Origin: SG8-4 sp964598225
GTDB lineage: Bacteria > Planctomycetota > Phycisphaerae > Sedimentisphaerales > Anaerobacaceae
Length of the DNA stretch: 64,000 nucleotides
Direction: 5' to 3'
NCBI GenBank assembly: GCA_964598225.1
Contig: CAZRBG010000007.1
Span: 62,001 to 126,000 of the forward strand
Below are positions 43,557 to 52,158 of the stretch, one piece after another. The notes under the pieces were generated by a model. It made no database searches. It saw only the letters and a program-made list of their open reading frames with translations, and was not told the origin of the DNA. A program made the translations under genes and the position numbers. Within the stretch, counting starts at the first letter, position 1. The number at the start of each line of letters is the position of its first letter.

Positions 43557-44525
43557 ATGGATATGGTTAAACTCGGAAGGTCCGGTGTTGAAGTCAGCGC
43601 GCTTTGTCTGGGAACGGATTCTATCGGCAGCAAGATAGATAAACAAACGTCGTCCAAACTTATGGATTTATACGCGGAAAAAGGGGGCAACTTTATCGAC
43701 ACTGCGAATTTCTATGCCAGTTGGGCGCCGGGCTGTCAGGGAGGCGAGAGTGAGTCTACAATCGGAGCGTGGTTGGCTGAACGAGGCAAGCGCGACCAGA
43801 TGGTAATCGCTTCTAAAGTTGCATTTGATTACCCCGGCTGTGACGGCGGTCTCAGTGCGGCTGAAATCGAGCGGGAATGCGAAAAGAGTCTCAAGCGTCT
43901 GCGAACGGACAGAATCGATCTCTACTATGCCCATCGCGATGATTTCGACACGCCGCTCGAAGAGACTATGGCGGCGTTCGACAGCTTGATCAAGGCGGGT
44001 AAGGTCCGCGCGATTGGCGCGAGCAACCTGAACGTCTGGCGTATTGCGGAAGCCAACTGTGTCAGCCAGGCCAACGGATTGGCTCAATACAATGTTGTGG
44101 AGCAACGGTACACCTATCTTCGCCCGCGGCACGGCGCCGACTTTGGCCCACAAATATGTATCAACGATGATCTCAAGGATTTTACCGGCACCAAAGGCAT
44201 AACCCTCATTGCTTATTCCATCCTTTTGCGGGGTGCCTACACACGAGACGATCGCCCGATTCCCCCGCAGTATGGCGGGCCCGATTCGGAGCAGCGTATA
44301 GCAGCTCTCCGGCACGTGGCGGAGGAGGTTGGCGCTGCGCAGAATCAGGTTATTATCGCATGGATGCGGCAGAGCGACCCACCGGTCCTCCCGATCATCG
44401 CAGGTAGTAAGCCCGGGCAGTTGCAGGAGAATATCGAAGCTTTGAACGTGAACTTGTCGGACGAGCAAATGAAAGTGTTGAATACGGCGGGAAACCCGGA
44501 TATTAAAGAATCATGGCTGCGTTAG
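43557..44525 (+). CDS. Aldo/keto reductase
   Basis: 322 residues of the NADPH-dependent TIM-barrel family. Catalytic tetrad candidates: D in FIDTANFY, the Tyr of the same motif, K in VIASKVAF and H in DLYYAHRDD. The cofactor region is seen as IIAGSKPGQLQENIEAL near the end. The N-terminus MVKLGRSGVEVSALCLGTDSIG is standard. It probably reduces a sugar or aldehyde linked to the secreted hydrolase encoded upstream, but the substrate is not determined. Confidence 0.92.
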   Translation: MDMVKLGRSGVEVSALCLGTDSIGSKIDKQTSSKLMDLYAEKGGNFIDTANFYASWAPGCQGGESESTIGAWLAERGKRDQMVIASKVAFDYPGCDGGLSAAEIERECEKSLKRLRTDRIDLYYAHRDDFDTPLEETMAAFDSLIKAGKVRAIGASNLNVWRIAEANCVSQANGLAQYNVVEQRYTYLRPRHGADFGPQICINDDLKDFTGTKGITLIAYSILLRGAYTRDDRPIPPQYGGPDSEQRIAALRHVAEEVGAAQNQVIIAWMRQSDPPVLPIIAGSKPGQLQENIEALNVNLSDEQMKVLNTAGNPDIKESWLR

Positions 44526-44564
44526 CTGACAAAGGAATTATCTCAAAAAAAACTATGTCTTGTA

Positions 44565-44648
44565 ATTGCGAGCGCAGCGAAGCAATCTCCAACTCCCGGG
44601 ATTGAGATTGCTTCGTCGCTCGCCCCTAAGGGGCAAGCTGCTCGCAAT
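44565..44648. repeat. Intergenic inverted repeat of the ATTGCGAG...AAGCAATCT type
   Basis: The left arm ATTGCGAGCGCAGCGAAGCA (44565 onward) and right arm AGATTGCTTCGTCGC...GCTCGCAAT are complementary around a short centre, with a small inner hairpin CCCCTAAGGGG. Closely similar sequences are scattered through many environmental bacterial genomes. It lies between the aldo/keto reductase and the next gene and could form a large hairpin in the transcript. Confidence 0.75.
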
Positions 44649-44690
44649 GACATTCACCGTTGTGAGATAGACTCTAAGGAGTATGTTGTG

Positions 44691-46913
44691 ATGTCACATA
44701 TACACAAGGCGAAATCCAGGAAATATCGATTTCGGAGACCGACGCTCTTTCTGATTGTCGTTGTAGCGTTGCCGGGTATGATTGTTGGCACTGTCAGCGC
44801 CGCCGAATGGGAGCAGAAAGAATTTACAATTGAGACGGCGGCTCCGCAAAAAGGCTGGGTGGAAACTGCCGTCGATCCATCAAAATGGAAACCCGTGCCG
44901 CAGACGGATATAGCCAGGCTTCTGACGAAGGCGCCTCAACTGGAGTACGAGATTGTCGCTCCGCCGCCGCAGCGCTGCTGGACCGGCCATCAGCCTTACC
45001 TTGTGCCGAATCCGGACGGCAAGAGTTGGGATATGATTTTCCCATACTATAACAAATATCGGGGCGAACAGGAGGTCGTCATTCACGATTTCGGCACGGG
45101 AAAGACGAGCGGCCAGGTGCTGTCGACGGGAAAGGGTGATTCCGTCTTAACGCGCGAAGCCATCGGCTTTCACATGCAGCCGAGCTACTTTTCCAACAAG
45201 CAACTAATCTTCTGTGTCTACGGCCCTGTTATCTTTGCCGTGTATGATCCCGGCGTGGATAAGTTTACATACGGCGTCAAGCCATTCGGCGACGATGTAA
45301 TAAACGGCCGCGCTGTCCTTGGCAATGACAGCGTGATCTACGGCATGGGATGGCCGAAGGACAAGAGCGGGTTTATTGCCTTTAGTTTCGATCCTCAAAC
45401 GAAAGAAGTCACAAAATCCGAGATTTTCGGACCCGCAAATCCCAACCGCCGGGAACTGTATCGTGAGGTCCGCATGTCGGGTGACTGGATTTACGCCGCT
45501 ATCGGCAATCGCCCGTGGCATCTCGTCGCTTACAATTTCAAGACCCGCGAAGGCCGGCTTCTCGCTACAACGAAGGATATCCGCGGCAGCAGCAGCACGA
45601 TCAGCATGAAACATATTCCCGGCGGCCTCAGCGGCTATATCCAGCAGCCCGCATCCATCGACGGCATAGAGGAATTCGACGACGAGCAGTTCAATTTCTG
45701 GTTGCACGACGGCAAGATTATCAGGCGCGATGGCGATGAACCGCCCTGGACGCCTCCGGCAAACGCCGCGAAACCGCCTAAGAGCTTCCGCTGGGCGCGC
45801 GAATACCAGGTCTGGCCCGGCGATTTCACGCCGCCGTCGTCACCGCCCGAATTCAGACGAGATGCCGGGGACCCGGACGCGAAAGGCCATGTTGAGCTGC
45901 CGTATCGCCTCGGCGGCGAAAAACAGTGGAAGACACTCGAATACGATGTGAAGATGTACCCTGGCGTCGTGCAACTGCTCACGGAAGTTAACGACCACGT
46001 TCTCTTTGCCACAGATTCGGGTTATGGCCAGCATGTCTTTTACAATATGAGGACAAACAAGCTGATGCGCGTTCCCGGCACGCTAAGCCCATACTCAACC
46101 GGGCACTTCAACAATCGTCTGTATGTATCGGGCTATCCGACGTCGCAAATGTACGAGTACGACTTCGGTCGCAAGATCGGATTAAAGCAGGAAGAACCCA
46201 ATCCCAGGCACGTCGCCTGGGTCGGCAAATTCGACGACACACACTGTCCTCTCGGAGGAACAATCGGCTGTGCCGACGGCCGCGTTTACAATGCCGGCAC
46301 AACTTACGGCAGACGACGCAAAGGCGGCGGCTTCGGCTGGTACAACACCGAAACGAGAGAGACCGGCGGCATGCCTTTTGAGGGACACCGCATCTTCTGG
46401 ATGACGGCGGCGGCCGACGGACGTTATCTACTGATGTCGAGCAAATGCGGCGACAACGGACTGCTATTCTGCTGGGATACGCAGAAGCATGATTTCGTGT
46501 ATAAAAACCCCGTCCTCGGACAATCGAGGCCGGGCCCAATCGAGGAAGCTTTGCCGGGCGGCCTGATCATCGGGCACACAACGGGCGGCGACAAGGCCCC
46601 CGGTTTGCTCTACGGGCTTCGCGCCGACACCGGTGAGATCCTCTGGCAAAAGCGAGTACCCGTAAAGCCCGTTACGGCCTTCTCAAGCGTTCGCCGGCAT
46701 AGATACGCCTTCCGGCGCGGGCCGGATGGATTCATCTGGTCGTTCTTCGACAATACGCTCGTTCGTATCGATCCGCGCAACGCGAAGATCGAGCCGGTCG
46801 GAAACGTCTCAGGCAATCCGGTGCAGATCGCCTTCGCCAACGACGGCGTATACGTCGCCGGCGGCGACAATCTCCGCAGGATAAAAGGACTGCGCGTAAA
46901 GAGTGTAGAGTAG
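44691..46913 (+). CDS. Large secreted beta-propeller-like protein
   Basis: 740 residues from the ATG at 44691 (GGAG upstream; a GTG one codon earlier is also possible). A signal peptide or anchor (PTLFLIVVVALPGMIVGTVSA) ends at an Ala cleavage site. The mature part has repeated propeller-blade strands: VIFAVYDPGVDKFTYGVKP, WIYAAIGNRPWHLVAYNFK, NRLYVSGYPTSQMYEYDFG, LIIGHTTGGDKAPGLLYGLR and ADTGEILWQKRVP. It is PQQ/WD-like but without a recognised active site. It could bind a glycan or a protein; no firm family. Confidence 0.7.
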   Translation: MSHIHKAKSRKYRFRRPTLFLIVVVALPGMIVGTVSAAEWEQKEFTIETAAPQKGWVETAVDPSKWKPVPQTDIARLLTKAPQLEYEIVAPPPQRCWTGHQPYLVPNPDGKSWDMIFPYYNKYRGEQEVVIHDFGTGKTSGQVLSTGKGDSVLTREAIGFHMQPSYFSNKQLIFCVYGPVIFAVYDPGVDKFTYGVKPFGDDVINGRAVLGNDSVIYGMGWPKDKSGFIAFSFDPQTKEVTKSEIFGPANPNRRELYREVRMSGDWIYAAIGNRPWHLVAYNFKTREGRLLATTKDIRGSSSTISMKHIPGGLSGYIQQPASIDGIEEFDDEQFNFWLHDGKIIRRDGDEPPWTPPANAAKPPKSFRWAREYQVWPGDFTPPSSPPEFRRDAGDPDAKGHVELPYRLGGEKQWKTLEYDVKMYPGVVQLLTEVNDHVLFATDSGYGQHVFYNMRTNKLMRVPGTLSPYSTGHFNNRLYVSGYPTSQMYEYDFGRKIGLKQEEPNPRHVAWVGKFDDTHCPLGGTIGCADGRVYNAGTTYGRRRKGGGFGWYNTETRETGGMPFEGHRIFWMTAAADGRYLLMSSKCGDNGLLFCWDTQKHDFVYKNPVLGQSRPGPIEEALPGGLIIGHTTGGDKAPGLLYGLRADTGEILWQKRVPVKPVTAFSSVRRHRYAFRRGPDGFIWSFFDNTLVRIDPRNAKIEPVGNVSGNPVQIAFANDGVYVAGGDNLRRIKGLRVKSVE

Positions 46914-46968
46914 TCGGCGCATCAGGGCAGCCTGAAGACTTTTCCGGATGAAAAACTCCATCTATGCA

Positions 46969-46998
46969 TTGGCGTATCCTGGCGGTTTGTGGTATACT
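46969..46998 (+). promoter_or_regulatory. Probable promoter of the selenocysteine tRNA gene
   Basis: TTGGCG (46969-46974) and TATACT (46993-46998) are separated by 18 bases. This places the start of transcription about 55 bases before the tRNA. A perfect TTGACA lies at about 47021 but has no -10 box at the right distance. Confidence 0.5.
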
Positions 46999-47058
46999 AC
47001 GGGAGATAATGTCGGAAAGATTGACAACAATTGTGAAACAAAGCCGGTGATTGGTTGT

Positions 47059-47153
47059 GGAGGTGACTGGTGCCTGGTGGTGCCCCTGGTCTTCAAAACC
47101 AGTGTGGGGCTGAGAAAGTCCCGGGTGGGTTCGATTCCCATTCGCCTCCGCCA
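47059..47153 (+). tRNA. selC: tRNA-Sec, anticodon UCA
   Basis: 92 bases plus encoded CCA (47151-47153). The acceptor stem has eight pairs, GGAGGTGA (47059-47066) with TCGCCTCC (47142-47149), and discriminator G at 47150. The anticodon stem is CTGGT/ACCAG with loop CTTCAAA (47091-47097), giving anticodon TCA at 47093-47095. A long variable arm follows (GTGGGGCTGAGAAAGTCCC region) and then the T arm GGTGGGTTCGATTCCC. The eight-pair acceptor stem, long variable arm and UCA anticodon are all specific to bacterial selenocysteine tRNA. It proves UGA decoding together with selA and selD. Confidence 0.96.
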
Positions 47154-47188
47154 TTTTATGTTTGGACAGGATAACGGGATTAACGAGG

Positions 47189-47434
47189 ATGAACAGAACA
47201 ACAAAAATTATTGCTTTTTGCGTGCTGATTCTTTTGGGGGTTATCATGCTTGGCTACGGGGCCTTTGTACATTCTGCTGATGTCTGGCCTCAGAAAGAAG
47301 ATGGATCGCCTCCCGCGACCAAATCGGAACCCGCTCTCGTAAAGGAAGCCTCCGTAGGCGGAATGGCGCTGGACGAATCGGGAAAGATAAAACAGACGTA
47401 CACCGGAGCCGCTCCCGAAGAGTGCGCTACGTGA
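47189..47434 (+). CDS. Short membrane-anchored protein, unknown
   Basis: 81 residues from the ATG at 47189; a TTG at 47162 would add nine residues from a repeat-like sequence. One membrane helix (IIAFCVLILLGVIMLGYGAF) is followed by a short outside tail ending SGKIKQTYTGAAPEECAT and a TGA (47432-47434). It lies between selC and a NapH-like ferredoxin gene and is probably a small partner of that protein. The stop is a UGA in the context C-A-T-U, with a perfect 8-bp hairpin 15-34 bases further on (47450-47468), so read-through as selenocysteine is conceivable. The extension would be only 17 residues, with a second UGA, so an ordinary stop is more likely. Confidence 0.65.
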   Translation: MNRTTKIIAFCVLILLGVIMLGYGAFVHSADVWPQKEDGSPPATKSEPALVKEASVGGMALDESGKIKQTYTGAAPEECAT

Positions 47435-47453
47435 GGCAGTTGATTAGGAGACC

Positions 47454-48311
47454 ATGGCGGCCATGGTCAAAAAAAACGGACTTAAAACTCTCGCCTCAAG
47501 ACTCGTTCCCTGGCGGTTATGGATTCAGGCATCCTTTCTTCTGGTCTGGCTGGACCCGCTGGGATTTCGTTTCCACAAGATGTGCGCTCCGGTCTTTCAC
47601 TGCTATGCTTGCCCGCTGGCGACCTTTGCATGTCCGATCGGGATAATAGCCCAGTTCAGCGCGGTACATCTTCTGCCGTTGATTGCAATCGGAACACTGA
47701 TTGTTTTCAGTGCATTTTTCGGCACGCTCGTGTGCGGCTGGATGTGCCCTTTCGGCTTTCTCCAGGACCTCGCCGCCAAAGTGCCCACGCCGAAGTTCGA
47801 CCCGCCAAAAGCGGCGAGTTACTTGCGCTACGTCGTATTGATTGGTTTGGTCCTGCTGATTCCTTATTTTTTCGGCCAGGGGCATCCGCTGTTTATCTGC
47901 AGCGTGTGTCCGGCCGGGGCGCTGGAGGCGGCCGGGCCCAACGCGGCCGGCCAGGCTATCGCCGGCAAAGAGGTAGTCTGGCCGAATGCATTGAAGCTGA
48001 CTATCCTCGGGTTGTTTCTTGTGGCGATTTTTTTCGTGAGGCGACCCTGGTGCAGAATACTCTGCCCGCTTGGGGCTATCTTCTCGCTTTTCAATCGCTT
48101 TTCGGCGTTCTTCCTTCGTTTCGATTCCGAAGAGTGCACTCGCTGTGAGCGCTGCCACAAGTTCTGCCGGTTCGGCATCGAACCGGAAAAAACTGCAAAC
48201 GATCTGAGGTGCGTCCGTTGCCTGGAATGCACTAAATGCGGACCGGAAGCTCTGAGATTGGGCAGCATCTTCGAGTCAAATAAGTCGGAGCAACGATCTA
48301 CCGGCGATTGA
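47454..48311 (+). CDS. NapH/CcoG-like polytopic membrane ferredoxin
   Basis: 285 residues with five or so membrane helices and many cysteine motifs on the loops: CAPVFHCYACPLATFACPIG near the start, CGWMCPFGFLQD, CSVCPAGALE, CRILCPLGAI, and a cytoplasmic pair of ferredoxin-type sites CTRCERCHKFC and CVRCLECTKCGPEAL. This is the 4Fe-4S membrane protein family that passes electrons between the quinone pool or ferredoxin and a partner across the membrane. Which partner is unclear: the neighbours are the small anchored protein upstream and a radical SAM enzyme 33 bases downstream. Two ATGs (47454, 47463) are possible starts; both lie in a palindrome. Confidence 0.88.
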   Translation: MAAMVKKNGLKTLASRLVPWRLWIQASFLLVWLDPLGFRFHKMCAPVFHCYACPLATFACPIGIIAQFSAVHLLPLIAIGTLIVFSAFFGTLVCGWMCPFGFLQDLAAKVPTPKFDPPKAASYLRYVVLIGLVLLIPYFFGQGHPLFICSVCPAGALEAAGPNAAGQAIAGKEVVWPNALKLTILGLFLVAIFFVRRPWCRILCPLGAIFSLFNRFSAFFLRFDSEECTRCERCHKFCRFGIEPEKTANDLRCVRCLECTKCGPEALRLGSIFESNKSEQRSTGD

Positions 48312-48344
48312 AATAGAAATGGAAAAGCTAACGCGGAGAAAGAG

Positions 48345-49382
48345 ATGAAATCGGCAAAAGGAGATTTGAAGGAAGGCGTATTGTGGGAGCCGGCCGAAGG
48401 GGGGAAAGCACAGTGCAGGCTGTGCAACTGGCGATGCCTGATAAGCGAAGGCAAGGCGGGCCGATGCGCCGTACGTCAGAACAAGGATGGAGTATTGTAT
48501 TCACTCAACTACTACAAAGTCTGCTCTGCGAATCCCGACCCTATTGAGAAGAAACCTCTCTTTCATTTCCAGCCCGGCTCGCGCAGCTTTTCAATTGCCG
48601 CGATGGGCTGTAATTTTCGTTGTGAGTTCTGTCAGAACTGGCAGGTAAGCCAGGCGGCGCTCGAGGCCGGGCAAATTGACGGCCGGCCAATACCTCCCGA
48701 AAAGATTGTCGAGACCGCCGTCAGCGACGGCTGCTCCAGTATCGCGTATACCTACACCGAGCCGACGATTTTTATGGAATTGTGCAACGATTGCGGGCGA
48801 CTGGCCAAGGAGCGAGGTTTGGCAAATGTTTTTGTCAGCAACGGATTTATGACCATCGAGGCGGTTGACTTTGCCTCCGACTGGCTAAACGGGATAAATA
48901 TCGACTTGAAGGCTTTCACCGAAGATTATTACAGGCGGTTGTGCAAGGCAAGGTTGCAGCCCGTTCTGGACACGATCAAATACATTGCCAAACAGACGGA
49001 TATCTGGCTCGAACTCACAACGCTGCTTATCCCGGATGAGAATGATTCCGATGACGAGTTGAAGCAGATCGCGGACTTTATCGTAAACAATGCCGGCGCC
49101 GACGTTCCCTGGCACATCAGCAGATTTCACCCGCAGTATCGATACACGGATTCGACTGCAACGTCGGTTGCCGCTTTGCAGCGAGCATTCGAGATCGGCA
49201 AGGCGGCCGGACTGCATTACGTCTACCTCGGCAACGTGCCCGGGGCGAAATCCGAGAACACGCATTGCTACAAGTGCGGCAAGACTTTGATCGAACGAGC
49301 CGGCTATGGAAAGGTCGCAAATCATATAGAGAATTCAAAATGCCCCGGCTGCGACACTGAAATCGCGGGATTCGAGCTTTAG
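48345..49382 (+). CDS. amrS: AmmeMemoRadiSam-type radical SAM enzyme
   Basis: 345 residues of the pyruvate-formate-lyase-activase-like family. The radical SAM cluster motif is C-N-F-R-C-E-F-C in AAMGCNFRCEFCQNWQ. It is preceded by an N-terminal cysteine motif CRLCNWRCLISEGKAGRC and followed by a C-terminal zinc-ribbon CYKCGKTL...CPGCDTEI. This three-part layout is typical of the AmrS branch, which occurs with AMMECR1 and MEMO homologues. Neither of those is in the window, so the symbol is provisional. It probably modifies a protein or small molecule through the 5'-deoxyadenosyl radical. It is in line with the NapH-like ferredoxin, which could supply electrons. Confidence 0.85.
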   Translation: MKSAKGDLKEGVLWEPAEGGKAQCRLCNWRCLISEGKAGRCAVRQNKDGVLYSLNYYKVCSANPDPIEKKPLFHFQPGSRSFSIAAMGCNFRCEFCQNWQVSQAALEAGQIDGRPIPPEKIVETAVSDGCSSIAYTYTEPTIFMELCNDCGRLAKERGLANVFVSNGFMTIEAVDFASDWLNGINIDLKAFTEDYYRRLCKARLQPVLDTIKYIAKQTDIWLELTTLLIPDENDSDDELKQIADFIVNNAGADVPWHISRFHPQYRYTDSTATSVAALQRAFEIGKAAGLHYVYLGNVPGAKSENTHCYKCGKTLIERAGYGKVANHIENSKCPGCDTEIAGFEL

Positions 49383-49449
49383 AGACTCAGTTGTGAAACC
49401 ACCAATAACTACGGCACAAGTTGATACGAATGAACACCAAGAATGAACT

Positions 49450-50598
49450 ATGAAGATTGTTGCCGACGCAAATATTCCGTTTGTCGCTGAGTGTTTTTCC
49501 TCTATCGGTGACGTTACCGTTGTGAGCGGACGGCAAATTACCCCGGATGTTGTCGGCGATGCGGATGTTTTGTTGGTCCGCAGCATCACTCCGGTTAGCG
49601 CCGAACTGCTGGCCGGCAGCAAAGTGCGTTTTGTGGCGACGGCAACCATCGGCTTCGATCACATAGACGCTGAGTATTTGAAGCGGCAAGATATCGGCTT
49701 TGCGTCGGCGCCGGGCTGCAACGCCAACTCCGCCGCAGAATATGTTATCGCCGGGTTGCTGGAAATCGGGCACAGGCTGAACGTAGAGCTTGAAGGAAAG
49801 TCGATAGGTATAGTAGGTGTCGGTAATGTCGGTAGCAAAGTTGCAAGCAAGTGCGCCGCTTTAGGGATGGAGGTCCGTCTGAACGATCCGCCGCTGCAAA
49901 GGCGGACCGGCGATGCGAAATATCGGCCGTTGGAGGAACTCTACTCGTGTGATTTCATCACCTTTCACACTCCCTTGACGTTCGAGGGGCGGGACAAAAC
50001 CCATCATCTGGCGAATGAGAAGTTCTTTGAGTCGCTCAAACAAGGATGTGTATTTCTAAATGCTTCCCGCGGCGCAGTGGTTGACACAGGCGATTTGAAG
50101 GCTTCGATACGAAATGGAAGATTGAAAGCGGGCGTACTCGATGTCTGGGAAGGCGAGCCGGATATTGATATCGAGCTGCTGCAAATCGTTGATATCGGCA
50201 CGCCGCATGTCGCGGGCTATTCGCTGGACGGCAAGATCACCGGCTTGATAATGATTTACAAATCAGTATGTGAATATTTCTCGATTGAGCCGGAATTTGG
50301 CATTGACGATTTCCTTCCCCAGCCGCCGGTGCCGGAACTGGTGGTGGATCAGGGTGCGGAAAATGAGCATCGCGCCTTGCTGGAGGCTGTGCGCAAGGTT
50401 TACAGCATCGCCAGAGACGATGCCGCACTGCGCGGCATGCTCGATATATCCGCGGCCGACAGGGGTGCCTTCTTTGACGATCTGAGGAAAAACTATCCGA
50501 TCCGCAGAGAATTTCAAAATACAACTGTATTCGTAGAAGATGAGGCCGACAGTCTGGCGGCGAAGCTGGCTGGTATTGGCTTCGACGTAAAAATGTAG
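49450..50598 (+). CDS. pdxB: 4-phosphoerythronate dehydrogenase
   Basis: 382 residues, the expected length for PdxB, which oxidises 4-phospho-D-erythronate in pyridoxal phosphate synthesis (DXP-dependent route). N-terminal KIVADANIPFVAECFSSIG and LLVRSITPVSAELL are PdxB-specific. The NAD fold is GIVGVGNVGSKVA, the substrate/catalytic regions are ATIGFDHID, NASRGAVVDTGDL and GTPHVAGYSLDGK with the catalytic His, and the C-terminal dimerisation domain is present. PLP is the cofactor of SelA, but this is a general link. The stop codon TAG lies in a dispersed palindromic repeat. Confidence 0.93.
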   Translation: MKIVADANIPFVAECFSSIGDVTVVSGRQITPDVVGDADVLLVRSITPVSAELLAGSKVRFVATATIGFDHIDAEYLKRQDIGFASAPGCNANSAAEYVIAGLLEIGHRLNVELEGKSIGIVGVGNVGSKVASKCAALGMEVRLNDPPLQRRTGDAKYRPLEELYSCDFITFHTPLTFEGRDKTHHLANEKFFESLKQGCVFLNASRGAVVDTGDLKASIRNGRLKAGVLDVWEGEPDIDIELLQIVDIGTPHVAGYSLDGKITGLIMIYKSVCEYFSIEPEFGIDDFLPQPPVPELVVDQGAENEHRALLEAVRKVYSIARDDAALRGMLDISAADRGAFFDDLRKNYPIRREFQNTTVFVEDEADSLAAKLAGIGFDVKM

Positions 50599-50647
50599 GG
50601 TGTGCTCCGCACACCGGCTCGTTATTGGTGTGCGAAACACACCCTAC
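50595..50647. repeat. Paired palindromic element, copy 5
   Basis: GTAGGGTGTGCTCCGCACAC at the left and the inverted GTGTGCGAAACACACCCTAC at the right (50628-50647) are 13 bases apart. The first unit supplies the stop codon of pdxB. A single related unit, GGTGGGCTCTGCACACC, is found at 27949-27965 between selA and the NYN gene. Confidence 0.75.
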
Positions 50648-50666
50648 CAAAATTTCAATATCGAAC

Positions 50667-51521
50667 ATGGAAATTGGAATGATGAATGTTGTTGATTGGC
50701 CGGGAGGCAGGCTGGATTTTTCTGAAGGTTGTCTGGTGATGGGAATATTGAACGTTACGCCGGATTCGTTCAGTGACGGCGGCGATTTTTTCGACTCCGG
50801 CAAGGCCGTTGAGCACGGCCTGAAAATGGTCGAGGAAGGTGCGGCAATAATCGATATAGGCGGTGAATCCACGCGCCCGGGTTCGGCGGCTGTATCGGCG
50901 CAGGAGCAGATAGATAGAGTAGTTCCGGTTATAGAGGCGCTTTCCAGACAAATAAACGTACCGATCAGCGTCGATACTTATGATCACGAAGTCGCCAAAG
51001 CCGCTCTGGATGCCGGCGCGGCGATGATAAACGACATCACTGCTTTGGGCGATCCGCGGATGGGCGAGTTAGCTGCTGAGAGACAGGCCCCGCTTGTTCT
51101 GATGCATATGCAGGGCACACCGGCGACAATGCAGGTCGAGCCGAAGTACGAAGATGTGGTCGGTGAGGTCCGGGATTTCCTGGTCGACCGGGCAGACCGG
51201 GCGGAACGTGCGGGCGTACCAAAGGAACGGATCTTCATCGATCCGGGCATAGGCTTCGGCAAAACTCTGGAGCAAAATCTTCTGCTCTTGAGAAATGTCG
51301 GTAGTTTTGTCGCCACTGAATACGGCGTACTTATCGGTACAAGCCGAAAGAGCTTTATCGGCAAGATCACTGGCAAAGAGAATCCCTCTGATCGCATTTA
51401 CGGAACTGCTGCGACCGTCGCTCTCTGCGCTGCGGCCGGAGTCTCCATCGTCCGCGTTCACGATGTGCGAGAGATGGTCGACGTGGCGGCGGTCTCAAAC
51501 AGAATAAGTATTGAAAGATAA
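50667..51521 (+). CDS. folP: Dihydropteroate synthase
   Basis: 284 residues from the ATG at 50667; a second ATG at 50679 is equally possible. All family motifs are present: MGILNVTPDSFSDGG, DIGGESTRPGS, ISVDTYDHEVA, MINDITAL, LMHMQGTP, FIDPGIGFGKTLEQNLLLL, GTSRKSFIG and the closing RVHDVREM. It condenses 4-aminobenzoate with hydroxymethyl-dihydropterin pyrophosphate in folate synthesis, in the cytosol. It is followed after three bases by a Nudix gene, which might act on a pterin pyrophosphate, although this is only suggested by position. Confidence 0.96.
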   Translation: MEIGMMNVVDWPGGRLDFSEGCLVMGILNVTPDSFSDGGDFFDSGKAVEHGLKMVEEGAAIIDIGGESTRPGSAAVSAQEQIDRVVPVIEALSRQINVPISVDTYDHEVAKAALDAGAAMINDITALGDPRMGELAAERQAPLVLMHMQGTPATMQVEPKYEDVVGEVRDFLVDRADRAERAGVPKERIFIDPGIGFGKTLEQNLLLLRNVGSFVATEYGVLIGTSRKSFIGKITGKENPSDRIYGTAATVALCAAAGVSIVRVHDVREMVDVAAVSNRISIER

Positions 51522-51524
51522 AAA

Positions 51525-52049
51525 ATGTCGAGAATATTTAACTTGTGTCCTTCCTGTGGCTCGCGGAGTATATCTTTTGACGAGATCAAGGAATTCACCT
51601 GCCGGGATTGCTCCTTCACTTATTTCCATAACATAGCGGCAGCGGCGGGAACAATATTGGAATGTGACGGGAAAGTCGTACTGATCCGGAGAAAGCAGGA
51701 ACCGGGCAAGGGAATGCTGGATTTGCCGGGCGGCTTTATAGACCCCGGTGAGACTGCCGAGGAAGGAGCCAGAAGAGAGATAAAAGAGGAGTTGAAGATC
51801 GACGTTGGGCCGCTGGAGTATCTGGGTTCATACCCGAATACCTACGAGTTCAGGAACGTCAGTTATAATAGCTGCGACTTGCTATTCTATCGCAAGATAG
51901 ATGAGTTTCCGGACGAATTCGATGAGACGGAAGCCGAAGAGCTGGTTTTTATGGGGCCTTTCGAGATTGACGAAGATGAAGTCGCATTCGAATCGATCAG
52001 AATGGGGATACGGCTTTTCAAATGTCTGAAATCGTCAGGGGCAAAGTAA
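51525..52049 (+). CDS. Nudix hydrolase with N-terminal zinc ribbon
   Basis: 174 residues. Two CxxC pairs at the start (CPSCGSRS, CRDCSFTYFH) form a zinc ribbon. The Nudix box GGFIDPGETAEEGARREIKE with the following EL matches G-x5-E-x7-R-E-x2-E-E fully, so it should hydrolyse a nucleoside diphosphate-X substrate. NudC and related NADH pyrophosphatases share zinc ribbon plus Nudix, but this protein lacks the NudC-specific region after the box. The near-overlap with folP raises a role in pterin metabolism. Confidence 0.9.
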   Translation: MSRIFNLCPSCGSRSISFDEIKEFTCRDCSFTYFHNIAAAAGTILECDGKVVLIRRKQEPGKGMLDLPGGFIDPGETAEEGARREIKEELKIDVGPLEYLGSYPNTYEFRNVSYNSCDLLFYRKIDEFPDEFDETEAEELVFMGPFEIDEDEVAFESIRMGIRLFKCLKSSGAK

Positions 52050-52158
52050 CAGCGGCAAAGGCCGGGGTAACAGGCAAAGTCTGATATTATGCCGAAAATG
52101 TGTCAAGTTTTGACGTCATTTTCGTCGATTTTATGAAAGCTGTAATCGGGAGCGTCTG

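Noticed and set aside
42063..43646. A 527-codon minus-strand open frame
   Set aside because: It is antisense to the large secreted hydrolase-like gene and crosses into the next gene; no start signal or domain is recognisable.
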